Of a stretch of 64,000 nt of DNA, positions 8,765-18,111 are shown one piece after another. Source of the DNA: Sinorhizobium meliloti (GTDB lineage: Bacteria > Pseudomonadota > Alphaproteobacteria > Rhizobiales > Rhizobiaceae). How positions within the stretch are numbered: position 1 is the first letter of the stretch; each line of letters starts with the position of its first letter. A program made the position numbers and the translations under genes. The stretch lies in NCBI RefSeq assembly GCF_035610345.1, contig NZ_CP141212.1, positions 1,493,976 to 1,557,975 on the forward strand. Reading direction: 5' to 3'. The notes beneath the pieces are model-generated. The model saw only the letters and a program-made list of their open reading frames with translations, was not told the DNA's origin and searched no databases.

Positions 8765-9265
8765 ATGACGAAAATCTGGAAAGAAACGGGCTTCGTGAAC
8801 GATGATCCCTGGGTGATCGAAACCGACGAGACTAAAGCCGGGTCGAACGAAAAGGCGATCCTGAACATCGACGCCTTCCTGGCAGCGGTTGCGGAGAGCG
8901 ATGCCTCGGAGCTTGGCGTTCTGATCAACCCCGCAGACGACGTGATGCGTCTTCAGCCCTATCTCGAAAGGATAGCGCTGGTGGCGGTGGCATTTCCGGC
9001 TTTCAGCGACGGCCGGTCCTTCAGCCATGCTTCGCTGCTGCGTTCGCGGCTCGGCTACCAGGGCGAAATTCGCGCCATCGGCGACGTGCTGATCGACCCG
9101 ATCCCGCTTATGCTGCGTTGCGGCGTCGACAGCTTCGCCGTAACCAACGCCACGGCGATCAAGCGGCTTTCGGAGGGCCGCCTGCCGGGGATTTCCAACC
9201 ACTACCAGCCGACGGCAAAGCCGTCCGTCAACGCCAATTCCTACAGCTGGCGCCGCGTCTCGTGA
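8765..9265 (+). CDS. DUF934 family protein, sulfite-reduction associated
   Basis: A 166-residue protein that accompanies cysI and cysH in many proteobacteria and is often labelled an oxidoreductase; its activity is not established as far as I know. No flavin or iron-sulfur motif is visible. Typical family text includes FPAFSDGRSFS, ELGVLINPADDV and RCGVDSFAV. The ATG at 8765 has AAAGGA about ten bases upstream; a GTG at 8744 overlapping the cysI stop is possible but has a poorer site. It closes the cysG cluster. Confidence 0.88.
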   Translation: MTKIWKETGFVNDDPWVIETDETKAGSNEKAILNIDAFLAAVAESDASELGVLINPADDVMRLQPYLERIALVAVAFPAFSDGRSFSHASLLRSRLGYQGEIRAIGDVLIDPIPLMLRCGVDSFAVTNATAIKRLSEGRLPGISNHYQPTAKPSVNANSYSWRRVS

Positions 9266-9409
9266 GCGGCGCGGCCGCGACAGTGTGAAGCAAGCCGAAA
9301 TCCTCGAAAGCGACTATATTTGGAAGGGATTTCGTTTCAATTCGGCATGGGTTGGAATATCCGCTTGTAGTTGATAAACAGCGTCACCATTTATAGGACT
9401 GTGGTCACG

Positions 9410-10222
9410 ATGAATGCTCCGGCAAAAAAAGAAGATTTCGCGGTACAGGCTCCGGCAGGCGTCTTCGCTGAAACGGTGACGAGCGTCGAACACTACACCG
9501 ACCGGCTCTTCCGCTTCCGCATGACGCGCCCGCAGGAGTTCCGCTTCCGCTCGGGCGAATTTGCGATGATCGGCCTGATGGTTGGCGACAAGCCCGTTTA
9601 TCGTGCCTATTCGATCGCGAGCCCGGCCTGGGACGAGGAACTGGAATTCTTCTCGATCAAGGTGCCTGACGGACCGCTGACGTCGCATCTGCAGGGGATC
9701 AAGCCCGGGGACCAGGTGCTGATGCGCAAGAAGCCGACGGGCACGCTGGTGCTGGATGCGCTCGTGCCTGGCCGCAGGCTCTATATGTTTTCGACGGGCA
9801 CGGGTATCGCGCCTTTTGCGAGCCTCATCCGCGACCCGGAAACCTTCGAGAAGTTCGAGGAGGTCATCCTCACCCACACGTGCCGCGACGTGGCGGAGCT
9901 GAAATATGGCTTCGACCTTGTCGAGGAAATCCGCAACCACGAATTCCTGAACGAGATCGTCGGCGACAAGCTCCGGCACTACGCGACGGTGACGCGTGAG
10001 GAATATCCTTTCAAGGGCCGGATCACCGACCTGATGACCAACGGCAAGTTCTTCGCCGACCTTGGCCTCCCGCCGCTCGATCCCGCGATCGACCGCGGCA
10101 TGATTTGCGGCTCCACTGCCATGCTGAAGGACACCAAGGAAATCCTCGAAGCCGCCGGCCTGACGGAAGGCGCCAACAACAAGCCGGCAGAGTTCGTCAT
10201 CGAACGTGCGTTCGTCGGCTGA
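9410..10222 (+). CDS. fpr: Ferredoxin/flavodoxin-NADP+ reductase
   Basis: FAD enzyme that moves electrons between NADPH and ferredoxin or flavodoxin. The 270-residue protein is of the short bacterial FPR class. FAD binding is shown by YRAYSIASP, and NADP binding by FSTGTGIAPFASLIRD and GMICGSTAML. The true start is ATG 9410 (MNAPAKK); upstream in-frame sequence does not look coding. A CTATAT box at 9314-9319 may be a -10 element, giving a promoter separate from the cysI group. It could supply electrons to the upstream CysI via ferredoxin, which is inference. Confidence 0.94.
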   Translation: MNAPAKKEDFAVQAPAGVFAETVTSVEHYTDRLFRFRMTRPQEFRFRSGEFAMIGLMVGDKPVYRAYSIASPAWDEELEFFSIKVPDGPLTSHLQGIKPGDQVLMRKKPTGTLVLDALVPGRRLYMFSTGTGIAPFASLIRDPETFEKFEEVILTHTCRDVAELKYGFDLVEEIRNHEFLNEIVGDKLRHYATVTREEYPFKGRITDLMTNGKFFADLGLPPLDPAIDRGMICGSTAMLKDTKEILEAAGLTEGANNKPAEFVIERAFVG

Positions 10223-10252
10223 TCCCCTGCCGCCGAGGGCATAGCGTCCTCC

Positions 10253-10293
10253 TAGAGCATTTCAACGTTTCATAGAAACATTGAAATGCTCTA
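10253..10293. repeat. 41-bp near-perfect palindrome after fpr
   Basis: Arms of 13 bp (TAGAGCATTTCAA at 10253-10265 and its complement at 10281-10293) enclose a second 5-bp pair (GTTTC, GAAAC), so nearly the whole 41 bases fold into one hairpin with a single mismatch. No T tract follows on either strand. It sits between convergent fpr and aapP and may act as a bidirectional 3' end or a REP-like element. Confidence 0.75.
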
Positions 10294-10311
10294 GCGATCT
10301 GATTCAACGCA

Positions 10312-10560
10312 CTTCCGGACGGTAAACCGTCACACACTCTTCCTTGAAGTGCTCTAAAGACATTTCGCCCCTCATCCGCCTGCCGGCACCTTCTCCCCGC
10401 AAGCGGGGCGAAGGGACTCGTGGCGGGCGCTCCGGCTGCCAATAATCACCAGCATTTGTGGGGGATCGCCTTTCCCGCGCGCGGGGAAAGGGATCGGGCG
10501 TGGGGAAACCCGAGGAGTGGACGAACTCGCCTCCGTGGCTGCAGGTTTAAAACGCGACCT
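10312..10560. repeat. Repeat-derived intergenic sequence
   Basis: The rest of the fpr/aapP gap has no credible gene. It begins with a degenerate dispersed repeat (CTTCCGGACGG, then ACACTCTTCC, ending GCTCTAA at 10358) with a relative at 58103-58150. It continues with a GC-rich block containing short inverted repeats (CCCCGC/GCGGGG near 10396-10411 and TTTCCCGCGCGCGGGGAAA near 10471). I recall the block's CCTCATCCGCCTGCC opening as common between rhizobial genes. Confidence 0.55.
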
Positions 10561-10629
10561 CCACCAGAGCACTTCCAGGTAACGGCCCGCCGTAAAAGCG
10601 GGCCGCAGTCATTTCGAGCGGTTGGAGGA

Positions 10630-11406
10630 TCAGTGCAGGATCTGGCTGAGGAACAGCTTGGTCCGCTCGTGCTGCGGATTGTCGAAGAACTCGGCCGGCG
10701 AGTTCTGTTCGACGATCTGGCCCTGATCCATGAAGATCACGCGGTTGGCGACCTGGCGGGCGAAGCCCATTTCGTGGGTGACGCAGATCATGGTCATGCC
10801 CTCTTCGGCGAGTCCCACCATGGTGTCGAGCACTTCCTTGACCATTTCCGGGTCGAGCGCAGAGGTAGGCTCGTCGAAGAGAAGGATTTTCGGCCGCATG
10901 CAAAGCGAGCGGGCGATGGCGACGCGCTGTTGCTGACCGCCCGAAAGCTGGCCTGGATATTTGAGCGCCTGCTCCGGAATCTTCACGCGCTCCAGGAAGT
11001 GCATCGCCACCTGCTCGGCTTCCTTCTTCGGCATCTTGCGGACCCAGATCGGCGCCAGCGTGCAGTTTTCCAGGATCGTGAGATGCGGGAAGAGGTTGAA
11101 GTGCTGGAAGACCATGCCGACTTCCCGGCGCACTTCGTCGATCTTCTTCAGGTCGTTGGTGAGTTCGATGCCGTCGACGACGATCTTGCCCTTCTGGTGT
11201 TCTTCGAGCCGATTGATGCAGCGAATCATCGTCGACTTGCCGGAGCCCGACGGGCCGGCGACGACGATGCGCTCGCCGCGCATGACCTTGAGATTGATGT
11301 CGCGCAGCACATGGAAATCACCGTACCATTTGTTCATGTTGGTGATTTCGATCGCGACATCCGTCGTCGAGACGGCCAATTTCGGTGCAGTGGCGGTATT
11401 TGCCAT
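10630..11406 (-). CDS. aapP: General L-amino acid ABC transporter, ATP-binding protein AapP
   Basis: ATPase of the broad-range amino acid uptake system. The 258-residue protein has Walker [10 protein letters not shown], the ABC signature LSGGQQQR, Walker [15 protein letters not shown] and the switch histidine in CVTHEMGFA. It belongs to the polar amino acid (HisP/GlnQ) group. The start at 11406 ([10 protein letters not shown]) is chosen because the frame further upstream runs into the end of aapM and does not resemble the family. It is the last gene of aapJQMP, 17 bases after aapM. Confidence 0.96.
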   Translation of the reverse strand: MANTATAPKLAVSTTDVAIEITNMNKWYGDFHVLRDINLKVMRGERIVVAGPSGSGKSTMIRCINRLEEHQKGKIVVDGIELTNDLKKIDEVRREVGMVFQHFNLFPHLTILENCTLAPIWVRKMPKKEAEQVAMHFLERVKIPEQALKYPGQLSGGQQQRVAIARSLCMRPKILLFDEPTSALDPEMVKEVLDTMVGLAEEGMTMICVTHEMGFARQVANRVIFMDQGQIVEQNSPAEFFDNPQHERTKLFLSQILH

Positions 11407-11423
11407 TTTCTTTTCCCCTTTTT

Positions 11424-12578
11424 TTACCGCTGGCTTCTGTCGAGCAGGCGTTCCATGAAGCCTGAATAGCGCGACATGCCGAAGCAGAAAAGCCAAAAGA
11501 CGAAGCCCGCGAAGATAAGGCCGGTCAGCGGCGTGACGGCGCTGGCCCAGTTCGTATCGCTGAAGTTCAGGCGAACGATGCCGAGCAGGTCGAACATGCC
11601 GATGATCGACACGAGCGATGTGTCCTTGAACAGGCCTATGAATGTGTTGACGATACCGGGAATGACCAGCTTCAGGGCCTGCGGCAAAACGATGAAGCCC
11701 ATTTTCTGCCAAAAGCTGAGCCCCAGCGAATCGGCGCCCTCATACTGACCCTTCGGAATTGCCTGCAGACCGCCGCGAACGACTTCAGCCATGTAGGCGG
11801 AGGCAAAGAGCGACACACCGATCAGGGCGCGCAGGAACTTGTCGAAGGTGACGCCCTGCGGCAGGAACAGCGGCAGCATGACGCTGGCCATGAACAGGAC
11901 CGTGATCAATGGAACGCCGCGGATGACTTCGATGAAGACGGTGCACAGCATCTTGATCACCGGCATGTTCGACCGGCGTCCAAGCGCCAGCAGGATGCCG
12001 AGCGGCAGCGAAACTGCGATTCCGACGAAGGAGAGGACCAGGGTGACCATCAGGCCGCCCCAGAGCGGCGTTTCGACATAGGTGAGGCCGAACCAGCCGC
12101 CGGGCAGGAGGATCGCCGCAAGGATAGGCAGGGCGACCAGCAGCAGAAGTGCGTTCAATCCCTTGTATGGGATTCTCGGTATCAGCATCGGCACCAGCAG
12201 CAACACGAAAAGGATGCCGACGAGTGCCGGACGCCAGCGCTCATCGAGCGGGTAGCGGCCAAAAAGGAACTGGGCGAATTTCGCATTGACGAAAGCCCAG
12301 CAGGCGCCGCTCCAGCCTTCCGGCTGCGAGCCGCCTTGCGAGAGCGTGGCACAGACGCCGCGGCCGCCGCCGCTCCAGGCGGCATCGATGAAGAGCCACT
12401 GGATTGCGGGCGGCACCAGCCATGCCAGGATAAGCAGGCTGATAATCGTCAGGGCCGTGTCCTTGGGCGTGGCGAACAGATTTTTCCGCAGCCAGGAGAC
12501 GACACCGCTTTCCAGCGACGGGGCAGGCGAAGCTTCGATCATCGAAGCGCGAACGAAAGAGGCCTGATTCGTGCTCAT
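11424..12578 (-). CDS. aapM: General L-amino acid ABC transporter, permease AapM
   Basis: Inner-membrane subunit of the Aap system. The 384-residue length is long for a HisM-type permease because of extra N-terminal membrane helices and a loop region, as in known AapM. The binding-protein-dependent transport signature lies near the C-terminal third ([19 protein letters not shown], then [14 protein letters not shown]). Many hydrophobic segments are visible. It begins four bases after aapQ, with which it would form the permease heterodimer. Confidence 0.95.
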   Translation of the reverse strand: MSTNQASFVRASMIEASPAPSLESGVVSWLRKNLFATPKDTALTIISLLILAWLVPPAIQWLFIDAAWSGGGRGVCATLSQGGSQPEGWSGACWAFVNAKFAQFLFGRYPLDERWRPALVGILFVLLLVPMLIPRIPYKGLNALLLLVALPILAAILLPGGWFGLTYVETPLWGGLMVTLVLSFVGIAVSLPLGILLALGRRSNMPVIKMLCTVFIEVIRGVPLITVLFMASVMLPLFLPQGVTFDKFLRALIGVSLFASAYMAEVVRGGLQAIPKGQYEGADSLGLSFWQKMGFIVLPQALKLVIPGIVNTFIGLFKDTSLVSIIGMFDLLGIVRLNFSDTNWASAVTPLTGLIFAGFVFWLFCFGMSRYSGFMERLLDRSQR

Positions 12579-12582
12579 GATC

Positions 12583-13776
12583 TCACCTCTCCACCAGCGC
12601 CATTCGGGCGTTGTACCAGTTCATGAACAGCGACGTCGCGAGGCTCAGGCTGAGATAGACGATGAGCCAGATGCTTACGATCTCGATTGACTGTCCGGTC
12701 TGGTTGAGGATGGTGCCGCCGACGGCGACGAGGTCGGCATAACCGATGGCAACCGCCAGCGAAGAGTTCTTGGTGAGGTTGAGATATTGACTGGTCAGCG
12801 GCGGAATGATGATGCGCATCGCCTGCGGCACGACCACGAGGCGCGTCGTCAGCGCCGGGCGTATGCCGAGCGCATGTGCCGCCTCCGTCTGGCCCTTGGA
12901 AACGCCGCGGATACCGGCCCGGACGATTTCAGCGATGAAGGCTGCCGTGTAGAAGGAAAGCGCGAGGAACAGCGACATGAACTCCGGTCCGACGACCGAA
13001 CCGCCCGTGAGGTTGAACTTGCCCGCCACGGGAATGTCGAAGGTGATCGGCGCACCGGTCACGAGAAATGTGACCAGCGGCAGGCCGATGATCAGTCCGA
13101 GCACGGTCCACAGGACGGGAAGGCGCTCGCCGGTCGCCAACTGCCGTTGGCGCGCGTAACGGGCAAAGAACACACTTGCGGCGACGGCGATAACAAACGC
13201 GAGGAGCGTGTATCCTGCACCCTCTTCGGCAATCGGCCTCGGAAAGGCGACACCGCGATTGCTCAGAAAGATATCGAAGGGCAGGGCAAGCGCATCTCGT
13301 GCCTGCGGCAATATCGACAGCACCCCGCTGTACCAGAAGAATATGACGAGCAGCGGCGGGATGTTGCGGAACACCTCGACATAGGCCAGCGAGAGCTTGG
13401 CGATGATCCAGTTGTGCGAAAGGCGTCCGATGCCGACGATAAAACCGATGATCGTCGCCGTGATGATTCCGGTAATTGCGACGAGCAAAGTGTTGACGAA
13501 GCCGACCAGCAAGGCGCGGCCATAGGTGGAATCGCTGGTAAATGAAATCAGCGACTGTCCGACATCGAAGCCGGCGCGGCTTCTAACGAAGTCGTAGCCG
13601 GATGCGATGTTCGCGCGTCTCAGGTTGTCGACGGTGTTGTCGACGATCCAGTAGATGAGCGCTGCGAGGATGATGATGGTGATTGCCTGATAGAATATCC
13701 CGCGCACCTGAGGATCGTTGATGATCGATCCCGAGGACGTGCTTCGTTCAGGCGCGTTGGTGACGCCGATGGCCAT
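12583..13776 (-). CDS. aapQ: General L-amino acid ABC transporter, permease AapQ
   Basis: Second membrane subunit of the Aap system, 397 residues. An N-terminal segment ([17 protein letters not shown]) is followed by a periplasmic loop, then the HisMQ-type core with helices such as [20 protein letters not shown]. The coupling loop [18 protein letters not shown] is followed by [20 protein letters not shown]. It is separated from aapJ by about 105 bases holding a strong hairpin, and from aapM by only four. Confidence 0.95.
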   Translation of the reverse strand: MAIGVTNAPERSTSSGSIINDPQVRGIFYQAITIIILAALIYWIVDNTVDNLRRANIASGYDFVRSRAGFDVGQSLISFTSDSTYGRALLVGFVNTLLVAITGIITATIIGFIVGIGRLSHNWIIAKLSLAYVEVFRNIPPLLVIFFWYSGVLSILPQARDALALPFDIFLSNRGVAFPRPIAEEGAGYTLLAFVIAVAASVFFARYARQRQLATGERLPVLWTVLGLIIGLPLVTFLVTGAPITFDIPVAGKFNLTGGSVVGPEFMSLFLALSFYTAAFIAEIVRAGIRGVSKGQTEAAHALGIRPALTTRLVVVPQAMRIIIPPLTSQYLNLTKNSSLAVAIGYADLVAVGGTILNQTGQSIEIVSIWLIVYLSLSLATSLFMNWYNARMALVER

Positions 13777-13841
13777 GCAAAGCCTCTTTCCCCTAATCCA
13801 TCCTTTCGGATGTTCCCGTTATCGGGTTTTTATCGTTGATC

Positions 13842-13865
13842 GGGGGAACGGCCGCGCCGTCCCCC
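13842..13865 (-). promoter_or_regulatory. Hairpin between aapJ and aapQ
   Basis: GGGGG and ACGGC (13842-13852, one bulged A) pair with GCCGT and CCCCC (13856-13865) around a three-base loop. On the transcribed minus strand it follows the aapJ stop without a T tract. Such hairpins after binding-protein genes commonly protect the upstream message and lower expression of downstream permease genes; that role here is inferred. Confidence 0.6.
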
Positions 13866-13881
13866 CTCCATCCGCGTCCGA

Positions 13882-14907
13882 TCAGCGGACCGGCGGTGCG
13901 TACTGGAGACCGCCCTTGTTCCAGAGGGCGTTGAGGCCGCGCTCTATCTTCAGCGGGCTGCCTGCGCCGATGTTGCGGTCGAACACTTCGCCGTAGTTTC
14001 CGACTGCCTTGACGATATTGACCGCCCATTCGTTGGTGAGGCCGAGGTCCGTGCCGATCTTGCTGTCGGCCTCGACGCCCAGGAAGCGTTGAACGTCGGG
14101 GTTCGTCGACTTCTTCATTTCTTCGATATTGGCCTGGGTTATGCCGAACTCTTCGGCCTGTACCAGGGCGTAGTGAACCCAGCTGACGATGTCGAACCAC
14201 TGATCGTCACCCTGGCGGACCGCCGGTGCGAGCGGCTCTTTGGAGATGATCTCCGGCAGAACGATATGGTCATCGGGCTTCGAGAGGGTGAGGCGCAGCG
14301 AATAGAGGCCGGACTGGTCGGTCGTATAGACATCGCAACGGCCGGCGTCGTAGGCAGCGTTCACTTCCTCGAGTTTCTCGAAGACGACCGGATTGTACTG
14401 CAGATTGTTCGCCTTGAAGTAGTCGGCAAGGTTGAGCTCGGTCGTCGTGCCCGTCTGCACGCAGACGGCGGCGCCGGAAAGCTCGAGGGCGGACTTCACG
14501 TCGAGTTCCTTGCGAACCATGAAGCCCTGGCCGTCGTAATAGTTGACGGGACGGAAGTTGAAGCCGAGCGCGGTGTCGCGGTTGATCGACCAGGTCGTGT
14601 TGCGCGCAAGCACGTCGACTTCGCCGGACTGCAGCGCCGGGAAGCGTTCCTTGGCGGAGAGCGGCGTATACTTGACCTTGCTGCCGTCGGCGAAAATCGC
14701 AGCCGCAATCGCCTTGCAGTAATCGACGTCGAAACCGCTCCAATTGCCCGAGGCGTCAGGGGCTGCGAAACCGGCGAGGCCGGTATTCACGCCGCACTGG
14801 ACGAAGCCCTTGGCCTTTACGTCGTCGAGCGTCGCGGCGGATGCCGCATGTGTGCCAATCCCCACGACAGCAGCGCCAACGAGAGCTGTCAGAATTCTTC
14901 TTGCCAT
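13882..14907 (-). CDS. aapJ: General L-amino acid-binding periplasmic protein AapJ
   Basis: Periplasmic receptor of the Aap uptake system, which in rhizobia also affects amino acid exchange in nodules. The 341-residue protein starts at 14907 with a signal peptide (RRILTALVGAAVVGIGTHAASA, cleavage likely after about residue 24). The mature part is a type 3 solute-binding protein fold with FVQCGVNTGLAGFA, VDYCKAIAAAIF, AVCVQTGTTTELN and GDQWFDIVSW. The longer upstream frame (to 15033) is not hydrophobic and was not chosen. It is first in the operon and has its own leader. Confidence 0.96.
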   Translation of the reverse strand: MARRILTALVGAAVVGIGTHAASAATLDDVKAKGFVQCGVNTGLAGFAAPDASGNWSGFDVDYCKAIAAAIFADGSKVKYTPLSAKERFPALQSGEVDVLARNTTWSINRDTALGFNFRPVNYYDGQGFMVRKELDVKSALELSGAAVCVQTGTTTELNLADYFKANNLQYNPVVFEKLEEVNAAYDAGRCDVYTTDQSGLYSLRLTLSKPDDHIVLPEIISKEPLAPAVRQGDDQWFDIVSWVHYALVQAEEFGITQANIEEMKKSTNPDVQRFLGVEADSKIGTDLGLTNEWAVNIVKAVGNYGEVFDRNIGAGSPLKIERGLNALWNKGGLQYAPPVR

Positions 14908-15244
14908 TTTTTCGAACCTTTTCGGTTGTCGTTTTTCGCGTCTGCACGGTAGCGCGCTCTTGGCGCGTGCAGCCTCAGCCACCCTCCTGGCCTGAGTAAA
15001 AACTATCTCATGCTCAAAATCTGGAAGGGTCAAGAGACGTGGCCGATTTTGTGATCTTCCATGTGAAAAACGTGAAGCTCGCCAGAAGTTTAGGCAGGTC
15101 CCGCGACGGATTTGCCCGCCATGGATAAAAAACCGCCAGTTGCGCCTCCTTCATGATTCACAGTCGGCCGGCTCGAATTTTTCCTTGACCCGGCCCGTAG
15201 CCCGTTCGATGAGTCGGCAGCGAAAATCAACAGCGGATGTTTCA
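14908..15244. promoter_or_regulatory. Divergent promoter region aapJ / metC
   Basis: About 340 bases without a gene. For aapJ, a minus-strand -35-like TTGACC (complement of 15028-15033) and a -10-like TGAGAT or GAGATA (complement of 15004-15010) are spaced 18 or 19 bases apart. An inverted repeat (CGCGC...GCGCG near 14953-14967) lies in the aapJ leader. No SAM-II riboswitch pattern was recognised upstream of metC, although that class controls met genes in related bacteria. Confidence 0.4.
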
Positions 15245-16432
15245 ATGGCAGACAACACGAGCGGGCGAGCGGAGCAGGGCATCAATACCCGCCTCGCGCA
15301 TACCGGCAACAATCCCTCCGACTTCCATGGTTTCGTCAATCCGCCGGTGGTTCACGCTTCCACCGTGCTGTTCCCGAATGCGAGGACGATGGAGACGCGG
15401 GCGCAGAAATATACTTACGGTACGCGCGGCACACCGACGACCGACGCGCTTTGCGAGGCCGTGAACGAGCTGGAGGGCGCAGCGGGCACGATCCTCGTTC
15501 CTTCCGGGCTAGCTGCGGTCACGGTGCCGTTCCTGGCCTATCTGTCTTCGGGCGACCATGTGCTCATCGTCGATTCGGTCTACTTCCCCACCCGCCATTT
15601 CTGCGACACGATGCTCTCCAGGCTCGGCGTCACTGTCGAATATTATGACCCGACGATCGGCGCCGGGATCGAAAACCTGATCAGGCCGAACACGCGGCTG
15701 GTGCATACGGAAGCTCCGGGCTCGAATACGTTCGAGATGCAGGATATTCCGGCAATCTCCGCCGCGGCGCACCGGCACGGCTGTATCGTGACGATGGATA
15801 ACACCTGGGCCACGCCCGTCTACTTCCGGCCCCTCGACCACGGCGTCGACGTTTCGATCCATGCGGCGACCAAATACCCCTCCGGTCACTCGGACGTTCT
15901 TCTCGGAACCGTTTCCGCCAATGCGGCCCATTGGCCGGCCCTCAGCGAGGCGATGGTTACGCTCGGCGTCTGCGTTTCGCCGGACGACAGTTATCAGATC
16001 CTGCGCGGCCTGCGCACGATGGGCGTCCGCCTGGAGCGCCATCAGGCAAGCGCGCTGGCGATCGCTGAATGGCTCGAGGGCCGTGACGAGGTGGCGCGCG
16101 TGCTTCATCCGGCACTGCCGAGCTTTCCCGGACACGAATTGTGGAAGCGCGACTTCGGCGGCGCGAGCGGGATATTCTCCTTCGTGCTCAGGGCTGAACC
16201 GGAAGACGGCAAGGCAAAGGCGCATGCCTTCCTGGATGCGCTCTCGTTGTTCGGGCTCGGTTACTCCTGGGGCGGCTTCGAAAGCCTCGCCGTTCACGTG
16301 AACCTCTCCGACCGCAAGGTCGCGAAGGCCCCGTCCGAGGGGCCGGTCATCCGGCTGCAGATCGGACTCGAGGATGTACCGGACATCCGCCGGGATATCG
16401 AGGCGGGCCTCGCCGCGGCAAACGCCGTCTGA
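15245..16432 (+). CDS. metC: Cystathionine beta-lyase
   Basis: PLP enzyme that splits cystathionine into homocysteine, pyruvate and ammonia in methionine synthesis. Cys/Met metabolism family motifs: YGTRGTPT, the phosphate-binding region LVPSGLAAV, DNTWATP, and the PLP lysine in HAATKYPSGHSD. The C-terminal LFGLGYSWGGFESL stretch is characteristic of cystathionine beta-lyases. I chose ATG 15245 (MADNTSG, 395 residues); in-frame starts at 15209 and 15140 add a basic stretch not expected for the enzyme. The ribosome binding site is weak for all candidates. Confidence 0.92.
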   Translation: MADNTSGRAEQGINTRLAHTGNNPSDFHGFVNPPVVHASTVLFPNARTMETRAQKYTYGTRGTPTTDALCEAVNELEGAAGTILVPSGLAAVTVPFLAYLSSGDHVLIVDSVYFPTRHFCDTMLSRLGVTVEYYDPTIGAGIENLIRPNTRLVHTEAPGSNTFEMQDIPAISAAAHRHGCIVTMDNTWATPVYFRPLDHGVDVSIHAATKYPSGHSDVLLGTVSANAAHWPALSEAMVTLGVCVSPDDSYQILRGLRTMGVRLERHQASALAIAEWLEGRDEVARVLHPALPSFPGHELWKRDFGGASGIFSFVLRAEPEDGKAKAHAFLDALSLFGLGYSWGGFESLAVHVNLSDRKVAKAPSEGPVIRLQIGLEDVPDIRRDIEAGLAAANAV

Positions 16433-16484
16433 GGTCTGAACGAAGCGACAGGGAGGCGAATAGGCTTCCCTCATCGCGTTCCAA

Positions 16485-17648
16485 CTAAGCGCCGTAGCCG
16501 TAAAGCCAGTCGAAATCGGCTGCGAGCGCTTCGGGTTTTCTGAAAGAGAGAACGAAATCGCGCGCGATCCGCACCGGACCTGCTGCGTGGTAGGCGAAGC
16601 TGTTGAATGCGGCGCGCTTGCGAACGCGGCCGATCCGCGTTCTGCGTGCGTCTTCATAGCGCGCGAAGGCGGAGGGAAGGTCGGGAGTATCGGCCATACA
16701 GCGGGCGAGTTCACGGGCGTCCTCGATGGCCATCGCCGCGCCCTGGGCCGCAAATGGCGTCATGGCATGGGCAGAATCGCCGATGAGAATGGTGTCGCGC
16801 CCATTGTGCCAGGCCCCGTCTTCAACCGTGCAGAGCGGCCAGTAGGTCGCCGAGCCGGCGAGACCGAGAAGCGCGCGCAGGTCGGGATGCCAATCCCTGA
16901 AGGCCGCCTCGAACTCGCGCCGGCGATCGCCGGATTCGTGCCCCGTCCAGGTTTCGCCCGACGCCTTTCCGGCAACGATCGCGACGAGGTTGAAGCCGTC
17001 GATCTTTCTGATCGGATAGGCGACGAGATGGGCCTTCGGCGCGAGGAAGGCGGTGACGCGATCAGGCGACAGGCAGGCGGGCGTCCGGGTGCGTGACAGC
17101 GTGAAGCGCCAGGCGACATTGCCCGAAAAACGGACGGTGCCGGCGCCGGGGACAGAGAAGCGTATCCGCGACCAGATACCGTCCGCACCGATGATCGCTG
17201 CCGGTGATCGCTTGCTCGCTTCGGTGATGACTGCTCGCGGATCGTCCCCGACGCGATTTCCCAGGTGAAGACGGCAAAGCCGCTCCGCCCGGACCGCATC
17301 CAGAAGGATCGTTTGCAGGCTGGCACGATGCAGGACGCCATAGGGAGCGCCCCAGCGCTCGCGGGCGCGTGCGCCGGCAGGCACGCTCGCAAGTGGCCGC
17401 AGCGAGCGGCCGTCGGTAAGCGAGATCGCTTCCGGTTCATTCCAGACGCGTTCGAGAGCGGGCAGCAAGCCGAGGTCGATGAGGATGCGCGATGCATTCG
17501 GCGAAAGCTGAAGCCCGGCACCGGCCTCCTCCAATGCTTCGGCCTGCTCGAATATATCGGTCCGGAAACCCTGCCGTGCAAGGCAGAGCGCGGCGGTCAG
17601 CCCGGCGATGCCGGCACCGACGATCGCAACCGGATCAGCCTTTTGCAT
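16485..17648 (-). CDS. FAD-dependent monooxygenase (salicylate hydroxylase-like)
   Basis: Group A flavoprotein monooxygenase of unknown substrate, 387 residues. The N-terminal Rossmann motif AIVGAGIAGLTAAL starts near residue 8. A DG-type motif (IIGADGIWSRIRF) and the second FAD motif (ILIGDSAHAMTPFAAQGAAMAIEDA) are intact. The AGLQLSPNASRILIDLGL stretch resembles salicylate or 3-hydroxybenzoate hydroxylases, but no aromatic-degradation genes are adjacent. A UbiH-like role in quinone synthesis is less likely given the motifs. It is 27 bases from the neighbouring zinc-finger gene on the same strand. Confidence 0.87.
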   Translation of the reverse strand: MQKADPVAIVGAGIAGLTAALCLARQGFRTDIFEQAEALEEAGAGLQLSPNASRILIDLGLLPALERVWNEPEAISLTDGRSLRPLASVPAGARARERWGAPYGVLHRASLQTILLDAVRAERLCRLHLGNRVGDDPRAVITEASKRSPAAIIGADGIWSRIRFSVPGAGTVRFSGNVAWRFTLSRTRTPACLSPDRVTAFLAPKAHLVAYPIRKIDGFNLVAIVAGKASGETWTGHESGDRRREFEAAFRDWHPDLRALLGLAGSATYWPLCTVEDGAWHNGRDTILIGDSAHAMTPFAAQGAAMAIEDARELARCMADTPDLPSAFARYEDARRTRIGRVRKRAAFNSFAYHAAGPVRIARDFVLSFRKPEALAADFDWLYGYGA

Positions 17649-17675
17649 GGATGTCGCGCCGTCGCCTGCGCAGGA

Positions 17676-17921
17676 TCAGGCGGCTTTAGTCGTGAAAAGG
17701 CAGCCCGGAGGAATCGTTTCCGTCGCCTTCAGGGAAGGATTGTAGCGGTAGAGGGTCGAGCAATAGGAACAGACCTTCTCGTTCTCGTCGCCCATGTCGA
17801 CGAAGATGTGAGGGTGGTCGAACGGGACGGAAGCACCCGTGCACATGAATTCCTTGACGCCGATCTCGATGACCCGGTGCCCGCCGTCGTTCTGAAAATG
17901 GGGGATGCTGTGGCCGGCCAT
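17676..17921 (-). CDS. CHCC zinc-finger protein (NDUFS6-like)
   Basis: An 81-residue protein with an ordered zinc-binding set: Cys in FMCTG, His in DHPHIF, and CSYC near the C-terminal half. This matches the zinc-finger CHCC domain found in mitochondrial complex I subunit NDUFS6 and its alphaproteobacterial relatives. In bacteria it is usually encoded away from the nuo operon, as here. The ATG at 17921 has CGGAG nine bases upstream; an upstream ATG at 17942 has none. A role in NADH dehydrogenase assembly or structure is inferred from the family. Confidence 0.82.
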   Translation of the reverse strand: MAGHSIPHFQNDGGHRVIEIGVKEFMCTGASVPFDHPHIFVDMGDENEKVCSYCSTLYRYNPSLKATETIPPGCLFTTKAA

Positions 17922-18111
17922 GTCGTACTCCGATATATGCAAGTCTTAGATGTCGATTGGGGTGTCGAATTTGCCGGCACCATAGTGAGCTTTGGCGAAA
18001 ATGTGTAGCGGCAAACATGCCGCGCTTTATGGTTTTTGAAGCGGTTGGGGTTTCCGGCGGTTGCTTTACCAACTAACGTCCGCGCCGACAGGACAATACC
18101 AGGAAAACCAG

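Noticed and set aside
14908-15244. Possible SAM-II riboswitch upstream of metC
   Set aside because: The conserved pseudoknot sequence of that class was not found by eye.
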